This document shows, one piece after another, positions 44,187 through 53,517 of a DNA stretch of 64,000 bases. Both the position numbers and the translations under genes were made by a program. The stretch is from Sinonovacula constricta. Taxonomy: Eukaryota; Mollusca; Bivalvia; Cardiida; Solecurtidae. Position 1 is the first letter of the stretch. Each line of letters begins with the position of its first letter. The notes under the pieces were generated by a model. That model was not told the origin of the DNA. It searched no databases and saw only the letters and a list, made by a program, of their open reading frames with translations. The stretch lies in NCBI GenBank assembly GCA_007844125.1, contig CM017570.1:52458609-52522608 (forward strand), in the 5' to 3' direction.

Positions 44187-45056
44187 AAGACTTCTGACCG
44201 TTATCTGTCCGTCTCCCTGACAGGGACTCCAGCTGAAAGACTTCTGACCGTTATGTGGCCGTCTCCCAGACTGGGATTCCAGCTGAAAGACTTCTGACCG
44301 TTATCTGTCCATCTCCCCGACTGGGACTCCAGCTGAAAGACTTCTGACCGTTATCTGTCCGTCTCCCTGACAGGGACTCCAGCTGAAAGACTTCTGACCG
44401 TTATCTGTCCGTCTCCCTGACTGGGACTCCAGCTGAAAGACTTCTGACCGTTATCTGTCCATCTCTCCGACAGGGACTCCAGCTGAAAGACTTCTGACCG
44501 TTATCTGTCTGTCTCCCTGACTTGGACTCCAGCTGAAAGACTTCTGATCATTATCTGTCCATCTCCCTGACTGGGACTCCAGCTGAAAGACTTCTGACCG
44601 TTATCTGTCCATCTCCCTGACTGGGACTCCAGCTGAAAGACTTCTGACCATTATCTGTCCATCTCTCCTACAGGGACTCCAGCGGAAAGACTTCTGACCA
44701 TTATCTGTCCATCTCTCCGACAGGGACTCCAGCTGAAAGACTTCTGACCGTTATCTGTCCATCTCCCTGACTGGGACTCCAGCTGAAAGACTTCTGACCA
44801 TTATCTGTCCATCTCTCCGACAGGGACTCCAGCTGAAAGACTTCTGACCGTTATCTGTCCATCTCCCTGACTGGGACTCCAGCTGAAAGACTTCTGACCA
44901 TTATCTGTCCATCTCTCCGACAGGGACTCCAGCGGAAAGACTTCTGACCATTATCTGTCCATCTCTCCGACAGGGACTCCAGCTGAAAGACTTCTGACCG
45001 TTATCTGTCTGTCTCCCTGACTGGGACTCCAGCTGAAAGACTTCTGACCGTTATCT
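44152..45056 (+). repeat. 50-bp minisatellite (~18 units), derived from SINE-3
   Basis: Units read AGCTGAAAGACTTCTGACCG, TTATCTGTCC, ATCTCCCTGACTGGGACTCC. Compared with SINE-3 at 20239-20285 (AGCTGGAAGACCTTCTCACA, TTAAGTCC, TTCGCCCCGACCAGGATTC), the unit is one contiguous SINE segment with small changes. The array starts within a SINE-3 copy. Confidence 0.9.
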
Positions 45057-45548
45057 GGAACAGAGTACATAGGATGATAAGCTTCTATTGATTGTTTGCT
45101 GTTGATGGAGACACTGTAATTAATTGTTACAAGCCCAGTAAACCCGTAGGCTGCTAAATTTACAGTGATGAGACTAAAGCAGATAGTGCAGATCCTGACC
45201 AATCACAACAACCTACTGGAAGCTGACTTATCAGAAACTGCACTATTTGCTCCACAGTCGTTACCAATATTTGTATTAACACTGCATAAAGTTGTTGACA
45301 AATAACCAAAAAATCTACCTGTTAAAATGTTTGTATGAAATAAATGTTGCATGGTAAGGGTTAATGGAAAATCATTGAGCTCTTGCTTAGAACTTAACAT
45401 ATGTAATGCATTACAAGGCAGCGTGTGGGGCGTGACGGAACATCCTAGGATCAACAATTAAAGTCATTGACCCCTATAGTGCTGTTTTGTGTGCCAATAG
45501 GGGTGAGATTTCATCCAAGGCTAAAGGTCACATGTACAGATATATCAA
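45057..45548. other. Intergenic, nothing recognised
   Basis: Minus-strand frames 44951-45202 and 45203-45457 are featureless and the first overlaps the array. No gene called. Confidence 0.45.
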
Positions 45549-45700
45549 TAATGATCATTATGGCATAATTGGTGGAGGTAATACCCCCCCCCCCCCCCCC
45601 CCCCAAACTACCCTCCCCCAAATGATCTCTGGGTAGAACCAGAAATGTACTGAAGATTTCTTTAATTGCCTCAGATGGGATTCAAGTGCAAGCATTAGGT
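45549..45700 (-). mobile_element. SINE-3 fragment containing a 21-bp poly-C tract
   Basis: AATGATCATTATGGCATAATT, GGTGGAGGTAATACC, CTGGGTAGAACCAGAAATG and GATGGGATTCAAG match the SINE-3 body. At the place where other copies have GGTAGACCCCAG there are 21 consecutive C (45584-45604), apparently a slippage expansion of the CCCC. Confidence 0.7.
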
Positions 45701-45738
45701 GCTAAAGGTTAAGGTTGTAAGTCAGTGACCAAGCTACT

Positions 45739-45975
45739 CAGATGATGGTGATAATGGTGGTGGTTATGGTGATGATGAGGATGGTGGTAATGATGATGGT
45801 GGAGGGACTTAGTGGTAATGATGTTGATGATAATGGTGATGATGATGATGGTGATGATGATGATGGTGGTGGTGGCGGAAGTGGCATTTGGGTGGGCCTT
45901 GGCGGTGGTGATGATGATGATAATGATGATGATGATGATGATGATGGTGGTTGTGGTGGTGGCGGTGGTGGGGTT
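45739..45975 (+). repeat. GAT/GGT trinucleotide-rich tract
   Basis: Imperfect GATGAT and GGTGGT repeats run for over 200 bp, with a smaller ATGATG tract at 46035-46060. All three phases are open and encode Met/Asp/Gly on plus and His/Ile/Pro runs on minus (frames 45709-46089, 45738-46052, 45742-46083). These are low-complexity artefacts. Confidence 0.9.
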
Positions 45976-46089
45976 GGAATAGGCCTTGGTGGTGATGTGG
46001 AAACCCAACATAAAGATAAAATTAAAATGTCCATAATGATGATGATGGCCATGATGATGTTTTTTCCTCTGATGACATTCTAGACACAT

Positions 46090-46786
46090 TTCATGTATTG
46101 AGATCTAATTGACCTGGTACCAATGAGACTACTTGTGTAGCTCTGTCCCCAGGGTCTCGTTACATCTCCGTCTCTCAGATACTCCCTACATCTGTCTCAT
46201 GCTCACTGAAGCATCTCCCGTAGCCAGACATTATTCTCATCTCCTCATCATACTTTCAAATAACCAATACTAGCTTCTTATGTTGTATTTGCTAACAATG
46301 ACATGTAATGGTGACTGTAATCATGCTACATACTCAACATTAAAAAGGTACAGATCCTGATCAGATGGCTCGCTGCAGCAGCTGGCAAAGATTCAAATGT
46401 ACATAGTTTGCTTAAGCTTTATTGTGTCAAGCTAATCAATATCATGTTCAGTGGTTGTTGTATGGAAAGAAAAGTGACACAAAGATGCAAATGAAACTAA
46501 AGTTAGTTCCATATTTTATCCCTTTCGCTCATGCATCGGCCATTTTACGGCTTTGTGAAGCAATCACAATTATCAGTCTTATCTTAAGTAGAATCTGCAC
46601 AACTTAGGGTTTATTTGTTGACTGGTTTGACCATGGATTCACTATTAAATGATGAAACATACATGTATTAGAAATACTTTGAACTGTTTTAAAGAAAATA
46701 AAAAAGAAGTTTTATATATATATATCAAATATATGTACTATGAATGAAAAGAAATGGGTTGACGTTGTGTTTTTTTTGTCTCAGCT
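46090..46786. other. Intergenic, nothing recognised
   Basis: The frame 46422-46607 has no domain. A short TATATATA tract is at 46714-46725. Confidence 0.45.
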
Positions 46787-47106
46787 CTAGTATCATGCCA
46801 AAATTCACACAGTAGGCAGCACTATATTTCAGTAGGCAGTCCTATATTTCAGTAGGCAGCCCTATATTTCAGTAGGCAGTCCTATATTTCAGTAGGCAGC
46901 CCTATATTTCAGTAGGCAGTCCTATATTTCAGTAGGCAGCCCTATATTTCAGTAGGCAGCCCTATATTTCAGTAGGCAGCCCTATATTTCAGTAGGCAAC
47001 CCTATATTTCAGTAGGCAGCACTATATTTTGCTCAAGTGACTGCCATCTCTAACTAACTGAAAGAGTGTTAGCTCAGCCATAAACCCAGACAGTAAACAA
47101 ACAATA
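46787..47106 (+). mobile_element. SINE-2 3' half with an internal tandem expansion
   Basis: The left flank is GTATCATGCCAAAATTCACAC. On the right is GCAGCACTATATTTTGCTCA then AGTGACTGCCATCTCTAACT, AACTGAAAGAGTGTTAGC and CATAAACCCAGACAGTAAAC. These align with the SINE-2 order ATATCATGCCAGGTGTTCAC, CAGTGAAGGCAGCACTATAT, CTGCTTCAAGTGGACACCAT, CTCCAGATAACTG, GATAAACCCAATAAATAAA. The middle segment is multiplied in the 20-bp array 46811-47030. Confidence 0.8.
46811..47030 (+). repeat. 20-bp minisatellite (11 units) inside a SINE-2
   Basis: AGTAGGCAGCCCTATATTTC repeats every 20 bp from 46811 to 47030, with AGT/AGC/AAC and CCT/ACT variants. The outermost units read GCAGCACTATATTT as in the parental SINE-2 (GGCAGCACTATATCTG), while interior units have CCTATATTT. 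The array has therefore grown from the inside. Confidence 0.95.
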
Positions 47107-47527
47107 TTCTGACAAAATTGTAACAAAAATAACAAACTTTAATGCAAAAAGTAAAGAAGCTACCGGACCACATGCCTATCTGCCCATCTGCCTGCCAGTT
47201 TTCACCAGTCTGGAAACTGATTTTTTCTATTTTTTTCCTTAAAAAAAACACTGCTAAATTCATTAACATTACCACTTCCTTATCATTGAACAGGGACCAC
47301 CTGCTTGGCAGACCATTAATTAATGAGAGATGACACTTCTTTCCGGATCACCTCAGGGCTCAGAACCTGTAGCATAGACATTGATACAGAATGTAAGGTG
47401 CATTCTACCTGTGCACATGCACTGGTACTCCCAGCCTGTAAAGCACAAAACCGTCAGGTGAAGGCAAATAGTGTTGATCCAGATCAGTCTGCTCAAGCTG
47501 GTACAGGGTGCTGACGGGTCAAGATCT
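47107..47527. other. Intergenic, nothing recognised
   Basis: Several short frames overlap on both strands (47142-47544), none with a domain. GATCCAGATCAGTCTGCTC at 47475 echoes the GATCCTGATCAG core of the 26-bp array at 62.8 kb and of 46346. Confidence 0.4.
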
Positions 47528-47880
47528 AGGCCAGTATTCACCAACTATTCTTCAGTAGGAATTGCTCAAGTCATGGAATTCAATCCACTGTATCTTCATT
47601 ATGTATTTAGCTACATATTCCCATTTTTGCATGACACTTTAACTTTGCTACTTTGGGCTTAAAATCACATTGAAACTTCAATAATAAGCTTCATTTTGTT
47701 GGTATGAAAATTGAGACTTGGGCTTAAGTCATGACTTTGACTTAGGAATGGTTGATGAATTAATACTTTGACTTAGGAATGGTTGGTGAATACTTAGGCT
47801 TAAGAATGGTTGGTGAATATTTAGGCTTAACAATGGTTGGTGAATACTTAGACTTAAGAATGGTTGGTAAATATGGGCCT
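47528..47880 (+). mobile_element. MITE-2, copy 2, with tandemly multiplied right terminus
   Basis: The termini are AGGCCAGTATTCACCAACTA then TTCTT (47528-47552) and, as complement, AGGCCCATATTTACCAACCA then TTCTT (47856-47880), matching at about 21 of 25 positions. The interior aligns with 33272-33499. The right end is present about five times in tandem from 47740 (CTTAGGAATGGTTGGTGAAT variants, roughly 30-bp spacing), making this copy about 125 bp longer. The flanks CTA/TTA could be a TWA target as used by PIF/Harbinger, but this is weak. Confidence 0.7.
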
Positions 47881-48400
47881 TACACTTTCTGCTGATTAGT
47901 CTACAGAAATATTGATTATTACTTGGATTGTGCTCTTATGAATGTCCAAAATCTCTCTGTAGGATTTAAGAGCGATTTTGCTCTGAGAGCATTTATTTCC
48001 AAATTATTAATGAACTAAGCTTAAGAAGGAAAATACTTCTTAAGATAAAAAATCATAACAATTATGATGAAACATACCATATATCTTGTTACATTTGCAT
48101 GATGATGTTGAGCGTATAAAGACAATTTTTGTCTGGGTTCTTGACAAGAGAGGACTTGTATACTCTGGAGAGGTGGTAGGGTGCTTTACACCAGATACTG
48201 AGGTCCTTTGTTTAAATATCAGATGGTTTCTTATTTCCTTGTGTAATAGTTAACCTCATATTATTCCACTCCGCCTGGATATAGAAATGGTTAAAGATTT
48301 ATTGTTCAGAATTATTCTGGTCATGCACATGACTTCCTAGCCCCAGGGGCTGCTCATGCCTCGGGATTTACATAGTCAAAAAATCAGGGGAATAAATATG
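47881..48400. other. Intergenic, nothing recognised
   Basis: No reading frame of note, SINE or tandem repeat. Confidence 0.45.
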
Positions 48401-48996
48401 CATTTACATGGAATAGTAGGAATCAAACCTACATTGGCATGGAATAGGAGGAATCAAGCCTACATTGGCATGGAATAGTAGGAACCAAATCTACATTAAC
48501 ATGAAAAACTAGGAACCAAACCTACATTGGCATGGAATAGTAGGAACCAAACCTACATTGGCCTGGAATAGTAGGAACCAAACCTACATTAGCATGGAAT
48601 ACTAGGAACCAAACCTACATTAGCATGGAATACTAGGAACCAAACCTACATTAGCATGGAATACTAGGAACCAAACCTACATTGGCATGGTATAGTAGGA
48701 ACCAAACCTACATTAGCATGGAATACTAGGAACCAAACCTACATTGGCATGGTATAGTAGGTACCAAACCTACATTAGCATGGAATACTAGGAACCAAAC
48801 CTACATTGGCATGGAATACTAGGAACCAAACCTACATTGGCATGGTATAGTAGGAACCAAACCTACATTAGCATGGAATACTAGGAACCAAACCTACTTT
48901 AGCATGGAATACTAGGAACCAAACCTACATTAGCATGGAATACTAGGAACCAAACCTACATTAGCATGGAATACTAGGAACCAAACTTACATTTAA
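48401..48996 (+). repeat. 31-bp minisatellite array (~19 units)
   Basis: Units read AGCATGGAATACTAGGAACC then AAACCTACATT, with GGCATGG(A/T)ATAGTAGG variants. The array stops 2 bp before the TTAA of the following MITE-1 copy, so the MITE may have inserted at or cut the array edge. Confidence 0.95.
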
Positions 48997-48998
48997 TT

Positions 48999-49475
48999 TT
49001 AAAGGTTGTATCCGATAGTTTGGACAAAAAGTGTTTTCATTAAACAACTTAATAAACTCTTGATACATGGACAGATCTCACAAAATGTTGCTTATTGATC
49101 TACACCTATCTTAAAAGTGATCCATTATGCCACAATTGTCATTATAAACATGTATTTCTTATCTGAGCCATGCTGCTCAGTTAGCTAACTCTAAACTAAG
49201 ACAACCACGTGACCACTTATATTTCAGCACATCTGCTGTGACGTTGAGGTCTATTTTTGGCAGAAATCCCAATTAGTCTTATTTATAGATTTGAAAAAAA
49301 TGAACATTTTTATGTGTTGATTAGCAAGTTTTATTTTCCCAAAATAAGATACTGTTGAATAAGTTTAGACTAAGTAAGATGATTTTCTACAGAAATCATG
49401 CACAAAAAGCCCCAACAGGGGTCAGATATTGTTACATATTTTAGACATATGCAAACTGTCAGATACCACCATTAA
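48999..49475 (+). mobile_element. TTAA-flanked MITE (MITE-1), complete copy b
   Basis: The element is 49003-49471 (469 bp) between TTAA sites (48999-49002, 49472-49475). The left end AGGTTGTATCCGATAGTTTG and right end (complement of TGGTGGTATCTGACAGTTTG) are inverted repeats. Interior landmarks shared with copies c and d are ATTGATC...CTACA, GACAACCACGTGACCACTTA and GTTGAGGTCTATTTTTGGCAG. Confidence 0.8.
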
Positions 49476-49483
49476 ATGAAGCA

Positions 49484-49535
49484 TATTTGTTTGTTGGGTT
49501 TATCGACCCAGCAACATTATTTAAACTATGAGTTG
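49484..49535 (-). mobile_element. SINE-2 tail fragment
   Basis: TTTGTTTGTTGGGTTTATCG then ACCCAGCAACATTATTT matches the 3' end of SINE-2; nothing of the body follows. Confidence 0.55.
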
Positions 49536-49589
49536 ATTAAATTGACATGATGTTTCTTTCCTGATTTTTTCGGAAATGACTTCCTACCC

Positions 49590-49745
49590 AGCGTAGAGTC
49601 TGTGGTCTTATGATTAATGTGATTGATTCAAGATCAAAGAGTCCCAGGTTCAAACCTCATAGCTGCCATGTGATGTTCGTCCTTGAATCCCGAGGATTGG
49701 TTCTACCCAGGAAGTGGGCTATAAGGACCACAATAAAAATAAGGG
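49590..49745 (+). mobile_element. Possible diverged tRNA-headed SINE
   Basis: GTAGAGTCTGTGGTCTTATG, CCCAGGTTCAAACCTC (B-box-like), GATTGGTTCTACCCAGGAAG and GGACCACAATAAAAATAAGG together resemble the SINE-3 layout, but the A box is poor and the spacing differs. Confidence 0.4.
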
Positions 49746-50110
49746 TTTATATGTTTTTTTCTTATTTTATCTAAAATAGAAGTAAATTGAAGAAAACAAA
49801 ATAATCTCCATAAGTAAGGCCTATGTTTAGATACAGAATAAAAATGCATGTTTAAACTTTATAGTTGGCTTCTCTTATAAAGCCTTAACACATTACTTAC
49901 ATTTTCAGCCAATCAGTATATAGATCAATCTTTATTAAGTGAAATTAACTTATTAAAAGCGTATTGTTATTTTTTTTCCTTGTGGTTTTGTTGTGGGAAA
50001 TTTTAACCCTGCCTTTTAAACTAATTTTACCTTAACATTAAGAAATATGTATGGGCAGAAAACATTGGTTATAGGGTTGCTCAGTAGTGGTTGTTCCGCC
50101 CCCATTTCAA

Positions 50111-50881
50111 TGGTGGTATCCAATAGTTTGAACTAAATGCCTTTAAAAATCAAATAAATGATAATTACTTGAAAAGATCCAGTTATGTTTCGTTAATTGA
50201 TGTCCTACATCAAGGTGAAAGTAAAGTACAACTCACCACTTGTTATTACTTAAAAAAAATGTTTTACCTATCTGAGACACACTGCACAGCGTTTTTGTAA
50301 CTTAGAAAACTGTTTTACTTCTTTCTTTTGAGATCATGTTATACCCAGCTCTAAAATTGATATTTATTTGTTGCAGAAAACCTCATTGTGCTTAATTACA
50401 GATTTGAAAAGAATGATAATTAAAAAGATTTTTTTTCTCTTCTTTAGGATTGGGATTAGCCGGCATTTTTGCCGATACTGCGCAGCAACATTTCTATCAT
50501 TATAGCACAGGGGCACTTATGAGGTGCCCAGGGACTGAACCGGGCCGGTCCATTATACTGACACCGACGAGTCAGGCGTAATGCTGTCCCCTTAGCCCCG
50601 AGCGTTAGGAGGGAAGCCACTACTACCAACTTTAAAGTATTTGGTTTGACACGGTCAGGGTTCGAACCCACGACCTCCCGATCCGCAAGCTGACGCTCTA
50701 CCACCTGAGCTATTGCGGCCCTTTTTCTCTTCTTTAATGTGTACATATTGAGATAAATTTTAAAATCTACTTCACTAAGATTTAAGTTTTTATTTATGCT
50801 GAAATTATGCCCAAATTACCCCCAAAATGTGTAAGGTATTGTTGCATGTATTTGAAATAGGCAAACTGTTAGGTACCACCT
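50111..50881 (+). mobile_element. MITE-1, copy c, interrupted by a SINE-1
   Basis: The left end is TGGTGGTATCCAATAGTTTG and the right end CAAACTGTTAGGTACCACCT. The TTAA flanks have decayed to TCAA and TTTA. Subtracting the SINE-1 and its target duplication leaves about 481 bp, close to the intact copies (487 and 469 bp). Confidence 0.8.
50432..50736 (-). mobile_element. SINE-1, full-length copy with perfect 15-bp target duplication
   Basis: The element is 50447-50721 (275 bp), flanked by TTTTTCTCTTCTTTA at 50432-50446 and 50722-50736. On the minus strand it begins GGGCCGCAATAGCTCAGG. The A box is TAGCTCAGGTGG (complement of 50701-50712) and the B box GGGTTCGAACCC-like (complement of about 50656-50667). 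The complete family body ends GCCGGCTAATCCCAATCC. It is the best-preserved copy and inserted after MITE-1 copy c. The minus-strand frame 50456-50746 (reading AIAQVVERQLADREVVGSNP) is chance translation of the SINE. Confidence 0.95.
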
Positions 50882-51386
50882 TTTACCAACACAAATTTCA
50901 CTTAACATGCTTTATTACTTATCATGTAACATTTATTACTAAGCAATACAAATTTTAGATACAATTATTAACTACATACAAAAGTTTTAAGTCATTCATT
51001 GTTGTATGGTCACATTCACTGAATGTTCCCATTAATTGAAATCATTTAATTAATTAAAAGCCTCTCTTATACAAGATATTGATTTTGTCAGTTTTATCTT
51101 GTAAAACGATAAATTGTGTATCTCATTTAATTCATTTGCTACAATTTTTTGCAATATGCTCTCATCCTGTAACAGGTTGTTAGCAGCTATCTGAGAAACC
51201 AGTTGATCCAGTTTTGTATCGAGAATCTGTTATAAAAACAACAACAACACCATTGACAACATTCTGCCATAACAATGATGGATGTGTGCATCGATTGCTT
51301 GTGCATGTTGACGTGTGAAAGTAGTTAATGGTTTTTCTGCCAAAAATAATATTATTTTTACCCCATAGTGTTGAACAGCTTGTTTT
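50882..51386. other. Intergenic, nothing recognised
   Basis: AT-rich with no supported gene. Confidence 0.45.
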
Positions 51387-51770
51387 TTAAAGGTGGTCTC
51401 GGACAGTTTGAACCAAACTATGTTTGTCAAATAACCAAAGTCATTGTTACCTGAAAATATTCTGCAAAATGCTGGTCATTGATGCCCTAGATCAGTGTGA
51501 ACAGCGAGACATAAATCTCCATTCGTCATTGCAAACAGGTATATCCTATCTTAGCCACGCTGCAGAGATAGCTATTTTTAACTAGGAAAACCATGTGACA
51601 ACTCCCTTTTGAGATTATGTTATATCCTTATCCCGGTAATTCGCTCTGTCGTCGGAGTCCATTTTTAGCAGAGATCACTATCATTTCAAGATTTGAAATT
51701 ATTGTACTTTTAGAGTGTTTTATCATGATTTTTTACTGTCAAACCATGTAGGCATTGTTCAAAACTGTCT
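51387..51770 (+). mobile_element. MITE-1, copy d, right end decayed
   Basis: TTAA (51387-51390) is followed by AGGTGGTCTCGGACAGTTTG and an interior that closely matches the complement of copy a: GTCAAATAACCAAAGTCATT, GTTACCTGAAAATATTCTGC, CATTCGTCATTGCAAACAGG, GTCGGAGTCCATTTTTAGC. The expected right terminus is not recognisable past GCATTGTTCAAAACTGTC. Confidence 0.75.
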
Positions 51771-52137
51771 TTACTTATACTAAAGTATGAGTTTAATCGG
51801 AAGGTATGACTAAATTCCTCAAAGGAAACCGGTTTTACAGAGCTCTAACCTCGCACTTCCTGATGAATTTCTCGAATGCAAGCAGTGAAAAGAAAACCGA
51901 TTTGAATAAAAATGTCCAAGGGCTGATGTTTTCTTAAGATAAGTTGTGACGGCAGTAGTGACGTTATTGAAAAATAATGTCCACATAGTGTTTAGAAGAG
52001 AGAGAAGTATTATTTCAATTGGAAGAACTAAACAAGAATGGTTGATTGTAAATGACATTAACTTTTTTCAATCAAAAAATGAGAAGAGTAAATCGTTGTA
52101 GCATCCTGTTCTTGTGAAGATATGGGGATCAAAGTTT
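51771..52137. other. Intergenic, nothing recognised
   Basis: The minus-strand frame 51819-52058 has no recognisable family. Confidence 0.4.
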
Positions 52138-52443
52138 AATGTCCATTAACCAGTGGCAATAGCTCAGGTGGTACAGCGTCGGCTTGCAGATCGGGAGATC
52201 ATGGGTTCAAACCCCAGCCGGGTCAACCAAAGACTTTAAAGTGGGTAGTAGTGGCATCCCTTCTAACGCTCGTGTCTAAGGAGACAGCATTACGCATGAC
52301 TCGTCGGTGTCAGTATAATGGACCAGCCGGGTTCAGTCCCTGGGCACCTCATAAGTGCCCCTGTGCTGTAATGATAGAAATGTCGCTGCTCAGTATCGGC
52401 AAAAATGCCGGCAAATCCCAAATCCCATCCCAATGTCCATTAA
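52138..52443 (+). mobile_element. SINE-1, full-length copy with perfect 12-bp target duplication
   Basis: The element is 52150-52431 (282 bp), flanked by AATGTCCATTAA (52138-52149 and 52432-52443). A box TAGCTCAGGTGG, B box GGGTTCAAACCCC, full body, tail GGCAAATCCCAAATCCCATCCC. The plus-strand frame 52251-52475 is chance. Confidence 0.95.
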
Positions 52444-53517
52444 AGGAAATACACATAAAAATCCATACAGGATGAATTAAATGACATTATAGATTAGTAA
52501 ATTTGCATATGTCTCCTTTCCTCTGATACAACTTGTTTTTTTAATGAACTTAGTGGATTACTGACAACAAATATGATAAGAAACATGTTTGTGATGGACT
52601 GTTCCAAACCAGTCAATTTTAATAAGTCACAAAGCAACTACTACTACTACTGTTGCACACATATTATCTATGATGTGGCTTTCATAGAAAGGTAATCATG
52701 AAAATAAAACACACACAAAAAACATACATATTTCTATGCAAGAGTATAAAATAAAAGCAATTGAAAACATAATGAACAAAACAACAATACGAAGAACAAT
52801 TAATTAAAATACATACATTGCGATGTGTCCATCTTGGTATAATGGTGTATGAATCTGTTTATACTGATCTTCATATGAGTGACAAACAGATGATCACGTT
52901 CCATAAATATATAATTATGCATAACAATGCAAATAATAATACTTGAATATTTGAAGAATAATGTTACGATAGGTAATATATTCATTCAAGCATTTCCATC
53001 AGAACCAAGTAAAGTATCTACTAATATCACATTCCCTTTAAATTTAAAACATTTGATTGGTTGAAAGCTGGTAATGTGTGAGTCAAGTCATATTGACTTG
53101 AGAATAATTTCATGAGAGCTATAAGAACGTGATATTGATGGTCCTGTACTTTTTACGCGCACTATTGCTACAACAATATGACTTCTGGTTAATAAAATCA
53201 ACAGTTTGTCAGTGTGTCTGATGATGATTTGGTAACATTAATGGAAACTGAGAACAAAAGGTGTAATCTCTGTAGCAGAGAATGATTTTCCTGATTATCT
53301 GCCTAGGAAAAATGTGAGAGCGGCCTGAGGAAATGAATGCTGGTGAATTGGATCGACATCGTTGAAAGTTTTATGTTGAAATGGGAGGTGCGGTTGGCTC
53401 AATGTACAAGAAACAACAATGACCATGTAATTTAATAGGGTATGTGATATAGCAAGTAAGACTTATGTTTCAGTTAATATATATAGTTTTGCAGACCTGG
53501 CTAATATGATATTGCAT
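52444..53517. other. Intergenic, nothing recognised
   Basis: AT-rich unique DNA before the large array. The minus-strand frame 52800-52985 is featureless. Confidence 0.45.

Noticed and set aside
45709..46089. His-rich, Pro-rich or Asp/Gly-rich proteins
   Set aside because: Trinucleotide GAT/GGT repeat translated in different phases; all phases are open.
50651..50721. tRNA genes (also at 38738-38810, 52152-52222, 20295-20363, 9025-9095)
   Set aside because: A and B boxes are present, but cloverleaf pairing is incomplete and the sequence continues into SINE bodies flanked by target duplications. They are SINE heads.
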